Source: Nocardiopsis sp. FIRDI 009
GTDB lineage: Bacteria > Actinomycetota > Actinomycetes > Streptosporangiales > Streptosporangiaceae
NCBI RefSeq assembly: GCF_003386285.1
Contig: NZ_QPNC01000024.1
Location: 124,001-188,000 of the forward strand
Length of the DNA: 64,000 nucleotides
Reading direction: 5' to 3'
The notes under the pieces are model-generated. The model saw only the letters and a program-made list of their open reading frames with translations, was not told the DNA's origin and ran no database searches. The first letter of the stretch is position 1; each line of letters begins with the position of its first letter. Both the position numbers and the translations under genes were made by a program. This document shows positions 33,046 through 41,169 of the stretch, one piece after another.

Positions 33046-34521
33046 TCAGCGCCCCGAGACCCGGTCCAGCACCTCGTCGCCCTCGGGGCTGGTCTTGGCC
33101 CTGATCCTCACCTGGTGGGGATCGCTGACCGTGACCTGGGCGAGGAGGCCGCTCTGGGTCGACATGTCCATCGACGGCGACCACACCGGACCGTCGTGGA
33201 GCGCGCGCAGGTCGGTCACGCTCAGTCCGCTGATCCGCTCCAGGCGCGCGGCGAGCGCCTGGTCCTCCGCCCGGCCCGCCAGCACGGCGCGGATCCGCTC
33301 CTCGTCGGCCAGGAGTTCGGGGTGCTCGGCGGCAAGGTAGCCGTGCAGGTTCACCGCGCGCCCCGCGAAGGGCGAGTAGACCATGCAGACCAGGTGCCCG
33401 GTCTCCAGCCCGAACGTCTCCTCCCCGTACCGGGTAGCCGCCTTGCGCATCGCCTCGACCCCGTCCTCGGTGGCGTAGCGCGCGCGGATCTCCTCGACGA
33501 GGTGCTCCGGGAAGTCCTTCCGGCGCATCAGGTCGAGCGCGAAGTCGACGTACTGGTCGATGCCCTCCCCGTACGTCCGTCCGTACACGTACTCGGTCCG
33601 CAGCCCCCGCAGGTGGGCCATGAGCGCGGGGTTGGCGCAGTCGGACTCGGTGAAGTTGAAGGCGATCTCGTCGAAGACGAAGCCGAGGAAGTCCGTGAGG
33701 AGCTTCCAGTGGGCCCCCGACGCGTAGCTCGTGTAGTCGTAGATCGAGAAGAAGGCCAGCTTCTGCGGGATGTCCGAGGCGACGCCGCGCTCCTCGATCC
33801 GGTCCGCGTTCTCCGGTCCGTGGATCTCCCGGAAGTAGGTCTGCGCCAGGCCGTCGAGCGTCTCCAGCGTGCCCTTGAACCCCTTCCGGGCGTCCGCGGG
33901 CTTCAGTCCGGCCTCCCGCGCCAGCCGCCGGATCCACAGGGCGTAGTCGCGCTGCTCCTTCGGTGAGTCGCCGGTGACGATCAGATCCACGCCGCCGTCG
34001 TGGCGGGCGCCGACGCCGAAGGAGTTCGCCACGTTCAGGTTGCAGGCGTTGCAGAAGGTGGAGCGGCCGTCACCGTAGGTCCGGTGGCCGGACATGAGCA
34101 TGTCCACCCGGTTGAACTCGACGAGCCTGTGGGGCAGGGGGAGGTCCCGCGCGAAGGGCCGGACCTGGTCGCCCTCCAACAGCAGCAGTTCGGCGTCCGG
34201 GTCGTCGTAGAGCCCGAGCGCGCGGTAGGTGCGGTCGATGTTCGCCATCACCGGGTAGGGCATCCCGGAGTGCCGCAGCGTCGACACGCGCAGCCGGAAG
34301 GTCCGGCCGTGCCGTTCGGCGAGGGTCAGGTGGACCGCGCGCATGAACGCGACCGCGTACGCGCTGTCCTTGCCGCCCCCGTAGGCGACCATCACCGTGT
34401 TGCTGCCGAGATCGTCCTTCCGGGGCAGGGCGTCGTACAGCTTCGTGGCGCATTCCTCGACCGCCGGCACGTCCTGCTCGGGCAGAGCCCTCCGCAGATC
34501 GTCCAACACCGTCGTGTGCAC
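33046..34521 (-). CDS. PP-loop ATPase with CxxC motif (second biosynthetic cluster)
   Basis: A 491-aa protein with a PP-loop nucleotide-binding motif YGGGKDSAYA (GGGKDS at 48-53). This marks an enzyme that adenylates a carbonyl before attack by N or S. A CNAC pair (157/160) in STFCNACNLNVAN suggests a metal-bound or redox centre, as in thiolation or sugar-amidotransferase relatives (WbpG/PseA-like). The C-terminal half is unfamiliar. GTG 34521 has GGAGG 7 nt upstream; ATG 34527 lies too close to it. It diverges from the aldolase-led operon and is presumably part of the same pathway. The exact reaction is unknown. Confidence 0.75.
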   Translation of the reverse strand: MHTTVLDDLRRALPEQDVPAVEECATKLYDALPRKDDLGSNTVMVAYGGGKDSAYAVAFMRAVHLTLAERHGRTFRLRVSTLRHSGMPYPVMANIDRTYRALGLYDDPDAELLLLEGDQVRPFARDLPLPHRLVEFNRVDMLMSGHRTYGDGRSTFCNACNLNVANSFGVGARHDGGVDLIVTGDSPKEQRDYALWIRRLAREAGLKPADARKGFKGTLETLDGLAQTYFREIHGPENADRIEERGVASDIPQKLAFFSIYDYTSYASGAHWKLLTDFLGFVFDEIAFNFTESDCANPALMAHLRGLRTEYVYGRTYGEGIDQYVDFALDLMRRKDFPEHLVEEIRARYATEDGVEAMRKAATRYGEETFGLETGHLVCMVYSPFAGRAVNLHGYLAAEHPELLADEERIRAVLAGRAEDQALAARLERISGLSVTDLRALHDGPVWSPSMDMSTQSGLLAQVTVSDPHQVRIRAKTSPEGDEVLDRVSGR

Positions 34522-34969
34522 TGGCATACCTCCTGGCCGTCCATCCGTTGGCGGACACAGCGGGCCCCGGTTTCCCGGAGCCTCGGTCACTGATTCGTGC
34601 GATTCTTTTGTAGGACGGATGCGTGGAAAGGCGGTCCACGGGTGCTTGAGGGCTGTTTGAATTCCGGATTAGGGGGGCTCGACCCCTGGCGGTGATTGTC
34701 CCCGGCGCCTTTTTGAAAACAGCTCTGAGCTGCGTTAACGGCTGTCTGGTGCGGGTTTTCGGGTGCTGGACAGTCCATTGCGCCTCATGTAAGTTCCTGT
34801 GTCGTTGGCCGTTGCGATTTCTTGGCGCGGTTGATTTTCGGCAGAGCGATGGCTGTGGTGGAAAGTCTTTGTGGGTGTGCGGTCGTGGCGGCGGAGGCGG
34901 CATTCGGCCGATTCCCGTGAGATCTGATCCGGTCGACCTCAGAAAGCACTGATATTCCGAGGATGGAGC
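34522..34969. promoter_or_regulatory. divergent promoter region of the second cluster
   Basis: About 450 bp, distinctly less GC-rich than the genes, lie between the divergent PP-loop and aldolase genes. A 13-bp perfect palindrome CAGCTC-T-GAGCTG lies at 34720-34732. No gene is supported here. Confidence 0.55.
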
Positions 34970-36010
34970 ATGTCCGTGGATCGCGAGAAGAAGTTTGACC
35001 CGACGGAGAAGGAGCTGTTCGACGCGACGCTGCGCGACGGCTCCTACGCGGTCGATTTCCAGTTCGAGGAGAAGTTCGTCGTCGAGCTCCTCGGCCGCCT
35101 GAACGAGACCCCCGTGCGCAGGGTCGAGATCGGCCACGGCCTGGGCTTCGACGCCGAACGGTCCGGTATCCGCGCCTGCAACATCGACCTCCGCCGGTGG
35201 TGCGAGATCGCGGGCGCGGAGCTGACGGACTCGGAGTGGGGGATGTTCGCGCAGCCCGGCTTCAGCCGCCTGACGACGCTGGAGGAGCTCTGCGACCGGG
35301 GGATGTCGTTCGTCCGCGTCGGTATGGAGGCCGAGCGGGTCCCCGAGAACCTCGACTACATCGAGCGCGCCACCGAGATCTGCGGACAGGTCTACCTCAA
35401 CGTCATGAAGTCGAGCGCCACCCCGGCCGAGGAGTGGCCCGAACTGCTTGGCGGCGTCACCCCCGCCATCGCCGGGCTCTACGTCGTGGACTCCTACGGT
35501 TCGATGCTCCCCGACGACGTCCGCCGGTACGTGGCCGTCGCCCGGGATCTCTCCCCCGTCGTCGGCTTCCACGGCCACGACAACCTCGGCATGGCCAACG
35601 CCAACAGCGTCGCCGCGCTCGACGCCGGCGCCGCGATCGTGGACGGAACCCTCAACGGCGTCGGCCGCGGAGCCGGGAACGCGGAACTGGAGTCGCTGGC
35701 CGGCATCCTCAGCATCCTCGGGGACGACCGCCACGACTACGAGGAGCTGGCCAGGCTCGCGGAGTTCTGCCGGGTCGCCCTGGACACCATTCCCGAGGAC
35801 CGGAACATGCAGCTCCTCGGCGGCGTGATCGGCGTCCACTCCGGGTTCTTCCCCCTGATCGAGGAGGTGTGCGCCGAATTCGGCGTGGACGCGGCCCCGG
35901 TGATGCGGACCGCCGTCGACCTGGCTCCCCGGGGCCCGCGCAAGACCGACATCCGGGCCGCCGCACGGCGGGTCGCCGAGCACCGGCACGCCGTCGGCGT
36001 GGCCGTCTGA
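34970..36010 (+). CDS. DRE-TIM aldolase/lyase (HMGL-like, 4-hydroxy-2-oxovalerate aldolase type)
   Basis: A 346-aa TIM-barrel metalloenzyme. The DATLRDGSY motif (18-26) holds the catalytic Arg-Asp pair. GFHGHDNLGMANANSVAAL carries the metal-binding His-x-His, and GTLNGVGRGAGNAELE matches the family's substrate loop. DmpG-type relatives cleave or form 4-hydroxy-2-oxo acids from pyruvate and an aldehyde; no acylating dehydrogenase partner (DmpF) is nearby, so a synthetic aldol role is plausible. GAGG precedes the ATG by 7 nt. It is the first gene of a long plus-strand operon. Confidence 0.85.
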   Translation: MSVDREKKFDPTEKELFDATLRDGSYAVDFQFEEKFVVELLGRLNETPVRRVEIGHGLGFDAERSGIRACNIDLRRWCEIAGAELTDSEWGMFAQPGFSRLTTLEELCDRGMSFVRVGMEAERVPENLDYIERATEICGQVYLNVMKSSATPAEEWPELLGGVTPAIAGLYVVDSYGSMLPDDVRRYVAVARDLSPVVGFHGHDNLGMANANSVAALDAGAAIVDGTLNGVGRGAGNAELESLAGILSILGDDRHDYEELARLAEFCRVALDTIPEDRNMQLLGGVIGVHSGFFPLIEEVCAEFGVDAAPVMRTAVDLAPRGPRKTDIRAAARRVAEHRHAVGVAV

Positions 36011-36035
36011 ACAACGGGAAACGAGGAGGAACACG

Positions 36036-36872
36036 GTGAGACTGGCACGGTTCGGCACGGGAGACGGGTACCGGGTCCTCGCGAGTCGCGGCGGGGGCTG
36101 GGTGCCCCTCTCCGACATCGCGGGGTACGAGGACCGCACCCGTGTCGCCGACCTGGTGGACGCGCGGCGGTTGGGCGAACTCGCGACGCTGCTCGCATCC
36201 CTCACGGCGCCCCGGTCGGCCGAGGTCCGGCTGGAGGACGCGGCCACGGTCGCGGGCGACGGTGACATCTGGGGGGCCGGGCTCAACTACCGGCGCCACT
36301 CCGAGGACCTGGAGACGGAACAGCCCGCCTCGGGACCAGGGTCGTACCTGAGACCGGGCGGCTGCCTCATCGACAACGGGCGGGACATCGAACTCCCGTC
36401 CCAGAGCGAGCGGGTGACCGCCGAGGCGGAGCTGGGCCTGGTCATCGGCGAGGAGTGCAAGAACGTGCCGCGTGAGGACTGGCGGTCGGTCGTCGCGGGC
36501 GTCACCGCCGTCCTCGACATGACCGCGGAGGACGTGATCCGGGAGAACCCCCGGTACATCCCCTGGGCCAAGGGCTTCGACACGTTCTGCAGCGTGGGGC
36601 CGCAGCTGGTGACCCTGGACGAGTTCGACGACGACGCCCTCCGGTCGATCCGGGTGTCGACCGTGCGCAACGGCGAGACCGTCGCCTCGGCGCTCGTGTC
36701 CGACATGAAGTACGACCCGGGCTACCTGGTCGAGTACTTCACGGCGGGGCGCACCCTCACCCCGGGGACCGTGCTGTGCACGGGGACCCCGGGAGCGGCC
36801 GTGATCAGCCCGGGTGACTCGGTCAGGGCCGTCGTCGAGGGCGTGGGCACCCTCGCCCACACGGTGCGTTAG
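36036..36872 (+). CDS. fumarylacetoacetate-hydrolase-fold enzyme
   Basis: A 278-aa FAH-superfamily protein. Typical elements are WGAGLNYRRHSEDLE, the metal-binding region AEAELGLVIGEECKNV, DMTAEDVIRENPRYIPWAKGFDTFCSVGP and the C-terminal LTPGTVLCTGTPGAAV. The superfamily includes hydratases, decarboxylases and C-C hydrolases acting on 2-oxo acids, which suits the product of the upstream aldolase. It follows by 25 bp with AGGAGG-like spacing. The reaction is inferred only from context. Confidence 0.85.
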   Translation: MRLARFGTGDGYRVLASRGGGWVPLSDIAGYEDRTRVADLVDARRLGELATLLASLTAPRSAEVRLEDAATVAGDGDIWGAGLNYRRHSEDLETEQPASGPGSYLRPGGCLIDNGRDIELPSQSERVTAEAELGLVIGEECKNVPREDWRSVVAGVTAVLDMTAEDVIRENPRYIPWAKGFDTFCSVGPQLVTLDEFDDDALRSIRVSTVRNGETVASALVSDMKYDPGYLVEYFTAGRTLTPGTVLCTGTPGAAVISPGDSVRAVVEGVGTLAHTVR

Positions 36873-36899
36873 CCGGACCAGCGCGGAGAGGTTGAGGAA

Positions 36900-38615
36900 G
36901 TGAGAGTGGAAGAGATGTCGGTCGTGGACGCGATCGAGCGCGCCGTCCGGGAGCACCCCGACCGGGGCGCGGTCGAGACCCCCGAGGGAGTGATCACCTA
37001 CCGGGACTTCGGCGAACGGGTCCGTGACCTCGCCGCCCGGATCGAGTCGCGCACCGCCCCCGGTGAGTTCGTGGGCATCGAGGCGGGACGGACCCCCGCC
37101 GCCATCGTCGCGATGGTCGCGGCTCTGCGGACGCGGCGGCCGTTCGTCGTCATCGACCCGCGCGACAGCGCCTCGTCCAACCGGGCCAAGGTCGCCTCGC
37201 TCGGGGTCGGCGTGGTCTCCAGGAGCACCGGCCCGTCGGCCGCGGCCGAACTCGTCCGGACCCCGGCGGAGTGGCGGGACGAAGCGGGGACGCGGCCGTC
37301 CTCCGGGCCCGTGCCGCCGCGGGAGGGGATCGGTTACGCCATCCACACCTCGGGTTCCACCGGCGAACCCAAGTGCGTGCTGGTGCGCGCGCGTCCGCTG
37401 GCGCGCATGGTCGGCGACCATGTGCGGCGACTGGAGCTGGGCCCCGAGAGCCGCACGCTGCAGTTCGCCCGGCTGACCTTCGACGGGTGCGTCACCGAGA
37501 TCCTGTGGACGCTGACCTCGGGCGCGTGTCTGGTGGTGGTCGACGAGACCCTGCTGGCGCCGGGCCCGGTGCTGCGGAGCACCCTGGAGAAGTTCCGGAT
37601 CACCCACCTGAAGACGACGCCGTTCGCGCTGACGGCGACCGAGCCGACGGGCGCGATGAGCCTGGAGCACGTGATCAACGGCGGCGGGGCGTGCCGGCAC
37701 GCCGTGGTCCGCACGTGGTCGCGGGCGGCGAACTTCCACAACGCCTACGGCACCACCGAGACCACCGTCTGCAACCTCCTCACCGACGCGCTGGCGCCGG
37801 AGGACTGCGGTGACGCCGTACCCCTCGGCGAGATCGTGGGCGACTGCGGATACGACATCGCCCCCCTCCCGGGGGAGTCCGACGGCGACACGGGCGGCGG
37901 CGCGACCCGCGGCGAACTCGTCATCACCGGGGACAGCGTCGCGGTCGGATACCTGACCGCGGAGGGCGTGCGTCCGTTCGTCGACGACGACGGGAACCGG
38001 GCCTACCGGACGGGTGACATCGTCGAGCTCCGGGACGGACGGCTCTACTTCGTCGAACGGCTGGACCGGCAGCTGAAGGTCCGCGGCTACCGGATCGACC
38101 CCGGTGAGGTCGAGAGCGCGGCGTGCCGCCTCGACTCCGTCAAGGAGGCGGTGGTGACCGCCGAGGCGCACACGGACGTGGAGGGGGCCGGGGCCGACGC
38201 CCTGGTCTGCTACTACCAGGGCGACGCCGACCCCCGGGAGATGCGCGGCCACCTGGAGGCGGTCCTCGACTCCTACAAGGTCCCCTCGGTGCTCCGGCGG
38301 GTCGAGTCGATGCCCTACACCCCCAACGGCAAGGTCGACCGCGACGCCCTCAGGGAGAGCCGCCGCCCCGAACCGGCCGGGGACGACGCCGCCACCCCGC
38401 AGCAGCGGGTCCTCGGCCTGGTCCGGCACCTGACGGGGGTGGGCGACGCCGGCCTGGAGGACAACTTCTTCGACATCGGCGGCGATTCGGCCTCCACGGT
38501 GCTCCTGGTCAACAAGCTCAAGGAGCTCGGCTGGATGGACGCCGGGGTGCGTGACGTGCTCCGGGCGGAGAACCTCAGGGAGCTGACCGACCGGCTCCCC
38601 GAACGGAGCGGGTGA
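36900..38615 (+). CDS. stand-alone NRPS adenylation-PCP didomain protein
   Basis: A 571-aa A-PCP protein without condensation or thioesterase domain. Adenylation motifs are YAIHTSGSTGEPK (A3), FDGCVTEILW (A4, with the Asp that binds an amino group), HNAYGTTETT (A5), AYRTGDIV (A7), VRGYRIDPGEVES (A8) and PNGKVDR (A10). The carrier domain has DNFFDIGGDSAST with the phosphopantetheine Ser near 529. Such proteins load one amino acid for modification or release by a partner, here probably the thioesterase at 40418. The start may be GTG 36900 or the ATG five codons later. Confidence 0.9.
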   Translation: MRVEEMSVVDAIERAVREHPDRGAVETPEGVITYRDFGERVRDLAARIESRTAPGEFVGIEAGRTPAAIVAMVAALRTRRPFVVIDPRDSASSNRAKVASLGVGVVSRSTGPSAAAELVRTPAEWRDEAGTRPSSGPVPPREGIGYAIHTSGSTGEPKCVLVRARPLARMVGDHVRRLELGPESRTLQFARLTFDGCVTEILWTLTSGACLVVVDETLLAPGPVLRSTLEKFRITHLKTTPFALTATEPTGAMSLEHVINGGGACRHAVVRTWSRAANFHNAYGTTETTVCNLLTDALAPEDCGDAVPLGEIVGDCGYDIAPLPGESDGDTGGGATRGELVITGDSVAVGYLTAEGVRPFVDDDGNRAYRTGDIVELRDGRLYFVERLDRQLKVRGYRIDPGEVESAACRLDSVKEAVVTAEAHTDVEGAGADALVCYYQGDADPREMRGHLEAVLDSYKVPSVLRRVESMPYTPNGKVDRDALRESRRPEPAGDDAATPQQRVLGLVRHLTGVGDAGLEDNFFDIGGDSASTVLLVNKLKELGWMDAGVRDVLRAENLRELTDRLPERSG

Positions 38616-38620
38616 ACGCG

Positions 38621-40396
38621 ATGTGCGGAGTGTGCGGGACCTTCAACCCGAACGGACGGATCGACCGCGGCGTCGCGGCCGCGATGCACGCGCGGCAGGT
38701 GCACCGCGGGCCCGACGAGACCTACTCACTGAACACGCCGACGGTCTCCGCGAAGCTCGGCCGGCTCGGCATGACCGGCCTGGTGGCCGGCTGGCAGCCC
38801 GCGGAGGACGCCAGCGGCCGCTACGTGGCCATGACCAACGGCGAGGTGTACAACGCCGAGGCCCTGTGCGAGGAGCTCGGGATCGACCGGCGGGGCAACG
38901 GCGTCGACGTCGCCGTCGTCCCCGAGCTGGTGGCCCGCTACGGGGTCCGGGGTCTGCGCCACGTGGACGGGCAGTTCGCCACCGTCGTCCTCGACCGGGC
39001 CGAGAACGCCCTCTACCTGGCCAGGGACCGCTTCGGCATCTGCCCGATGTACTACACGCAGGTCGGCGACGAGGTCCACTTCTGCTCGGAGATCAAGCCC
39101 CTCGTGCGGTGCGTCCGACAGCCCTGGAGGGTGGACGTCGGCGCGGTCGACCAGTACTTCTGTCTGGGGAACATCGTCGCGCCGCGCACCCTCGTGGAGG
39201 GGGTGCGCGCGGTTCCCCCGGGCTGCGCCGTCCGGTTCGGCGCGGACGGCCGGGAGACCCTGCGCTACTGGCGCTACGGCGAGTTCGAGGAGGCGGCGGA
39301 GCCCGTCTCCGGCGAGGCGCTCCGGGACGGCCTCGGACGGTCGGTGCGGGACCGGCTGCGCGCGGACGTCGAGATCGGCGCCTACCTGAGCGGCGGGTTC
39401 GACTCCACCGCCATCCTGATGGAGTCGTCCGCCCTCCTCGACCGCCCCGTCCGGACGTTCTCGGTGGTGTTCGACGACCCCTCGCTGGACGAGGGCCGCT
39501 TCCAGCGGGAGGTGTCGGCCGCCGTGGGGAGCAAGCACGAGCAGATCCGGTGCGGTCCGGCCGACATCGCCTCCGGGTTCGAGCGGATGGTCCGGCACTG
39601 CTGCTACCCGCAACGGGAGACCTACAACGTGGCCGCCATGATGCTGGCGGACGCCGTGCGGTCCGCCGGGGTCAAGGGCGTCGTCTCCGGGGAGGGCGCG
39701 GACGAACTGTTCTTCGGCTACGACTCCTACGCCTTCGACAGCGCGGTCCGGCGGAGTCGCGAGGCGCGCGAGGAGAACGAGAGGGCGTGGGGCCGGGCGG
39801 ACTTCGCCTGGGAGGTGGACTGGCGCAAGGTCGGTCGGCGCCGGGAGACCTACCTCTCCCCGGAGGCGCGGGAGGCGCTCGTCGGCGACGAGTTCTGGCG
39901 GACCAGGCTGATCCCGTTCTCCGACGAGGAGGCGGCCTCGCTCTCGCCGATGCGGCTGCGTTCCATCGCCGACGTGTACGTGCAGCTGTCCGGACACCTC
40001 CTCGGGGACCACGGCGACACGATGCTGATGGCCAACTCGGTCGAGGGCCGGTACCCGTTCCTCGCGAACCAGGTCGTCTCCCTGGCCCAGCGGGTCGGCG
40101 ACGACGCGAAGGTGGTCGACTTCGAGGGGAAGGCCTGCCTCAAGTCGGCCTACGAGGGCATCGTTCCCGAGTCCGTCCTGCGCCGGGGCAAACACGGGTT
40201 CACCGCCTACGACCTGCGGTCGGTGACTGACGAGCGGACGTGGGCCGACTGGCGCGACCTCGTCGCGCAGAGCGGCGTCCTCGCCGGGGACTGCCTGGAG
40301 TCGGCCGCCCGCCAGGGCGGAGCGGACAAGTGGGACTTCCGGCTCAGCGCCATCAGCATCGGCATGGTGATGGACGAGTTGTCGCTGCGGTTCTGA
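38621..40396 (+). CDS. asparagine-synthase-type glutamine amidotransferase
   Basis: A 591-aa AsnB-family enzyme. After Met removal Cys becomes the N-terminal nucleophile (MCGVCGTF), so I chose ATG 38621 over the GTG at 38612 that overlaps the previous stop. The glutaminase domain (1-210) keeps RGPDE, NGEVYN and DGQFATVVLD. The synthetase domain has the PP-loop YLSGGFDST and VVSGEGADELFFGY. It would turn a carboxylate into an amide via an acyl-adenylate. Because Cys is present it is not a beta-lactam synthetase of the BLS type, though other uses of the fold in secondary metabolism are known. Confidence 0.9.
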   Translation: MCGVCGTFNPNGRIDRGVAAAMHARQVHRGPDETYSLNTPTVSAKLGRLGMTGLVAGWQPAEDASGRYVAMTNGEVYNAEALCEELGIDRRGNGVDVAVVPELVARYGVRGLRHVDGQFATVVLDRAENALYLARDRFGICPMYYTQVGDEVHFCSEIKPLVRCVRQPWRVDVGAVDQYFCLGNIVAPRTLVEGVRAVPPGCAVRFGADGRETLRYWRYGEFEEAAEPVSGEALRDGLGRSVRDRLRADVEIGAYLSGGFDSTAILMESSALLDRPVRTFSVVFDDPSLDEGRFQREVSAAVGSKHEQIRCGPADIASGFERMVRHCCYPQRETYNVAAMMLADAVRSAGVKGVVSGEGADELFFGYDSYAFDSAVRRSREAREENERAWGRADFAWEVDWRKVGRRRETYLSPEAREALVGDEFWRTRLIPFSDEEAASLSPMRLRSIADVYVQLSGHLLGDHGDTMLMANSVEGRYPFLANQVVSLAQRVGDDAKVVDFEGKACLKSAYEGIVPESVLRRGKHGFTAYDLRSVTDERTWADWRDLVAQSGVLAGDCLESAARQGGADKWDFRLSAISIGMVMDELSLRF

Positions 40397-40417
40397 CACC
40401 GGAGGGAGCGGAGGTTC

Positions 40418-41155
40418 GTGAGTCGGAGAATCGGGGATCCAGTGAGTTCCGAGAGTCGTGGTGTCGTCGTCCTGCCCGGTGCCGGGTCGTTCGGCGGCGA
40501 GTTCCAACCCCTGCTGCGCGGCCTGGGGCCGTCGGCGTGGCTCGCCCGGTACCCGGGCCGCCTCGGCCGGGATTTCGGTCGCGGCGCCGGATCGTTCGAG
40601 GAGGTCGTCCGGGCGTGCGTCGCCCAGGTGCACCGTCGGAGACCGGAGCGGCCCGTGCTCGTCGGGCACAGTTTCGGCGCCTACGTCGCCCACTCCGTGG
40701 CGGTGGCGCTGGAGGCGGCGGGGACGGAGGTCTCCACCCTGGTGGTCGTGGGCGCCGACGCGCCGGAGTTGGTCGAGGTGCCGGAGTCCGCCACGCGGGA
40801 CCGGTCCGGCACCGCCGCCTACCTCGACGCCGTCGATCCCGGCCTCGTGTCGGGGGAGTCCTCCGCCGAATGGCGCGAGGTCGTGCTCGACACGGCCCTG
40901 CACGACCTCCGGCTGCTGCGGGACTTCGCCCCGCCGCGGGAGGCGAAGGTGCGCTGCCCGGTCCTCGCGGTGCGCGGGGAGGCGGATCCGCTGACGTCGG
41001 ACGCGGGGCTCGACCGGTGGGCGGCCACCACCCGCGGCGGCTTCCGCCGACGGGTCCTGGCGGGAGGCCACTCGGACCTGCTGGGTTCGCCCGGGTTCGC
41101 GTCGCTGGTGGACGAGGTCCGCGCCGCCGCCCCGGCCGACGCTCCGGCGCGGTGA
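40418..41155 (+). CDS. type II thioesterase (alpha/beta hydrolase)
   Basis: A 245-aa thioesterase of the TE II group. The nucleophile is Ser85 in VGHSFGAYVA, an Asp follows in VRGEADPLTSD, and the catalytic His is in LAGGHSDLLG. It follows the amidotransferase by 21 bp. It could release the acyl group from the A-PCP protein, or clear misloaded carrier. The GTG at 40418 is preferred; GTG 40442 is an alternative. Confidence 0.87.
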   Translation: MSRRIGDPVSSESRGVVVLPGAGSFGGEFQPLLRGLGPSAWLARYPGRLGRDFGRGAGSFEEVVRACVAQVHRRRPERPVLVGHSFGAYVAHSVAVALEAAGTEVSTLVVVGADAPELVEVPESATRDRSGTAAYLDAVDPGLVSGESSAEWREVVLDTALHDLRLLRDFAPPREAKVRCPVLAVRGEADPLTSDAGLDRWAATTRGGFRRRVLAGGHSDLLGSPGFASLVDEVRAAAPADAPAR

Positions 41156-41169
41156 GGGGAGGAACGCGC

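Noticed and set aside
35709-38429. 906-codon open frame on the minus strand
   Set aside because: It is antisense to the aldolase, FAH and A-PCP genes, whose motifs are unmistakable. Its protein is Arg/Gly/Val/Pro-rich without family features, as expected of a high-GC shadow.
38621-40396. Beta-lactam synthetase
   Set aside because: The N-terminal Cys nucleophile and glutaminase motifs are intact, as in true amidotransferases; BLS-type enzymes have lost glutaminase function.
38726-41071. 781-codon open frame on the minus strand
   Set aside because: Antisense to the amidotransferase and thioesterase genes; no motifs.
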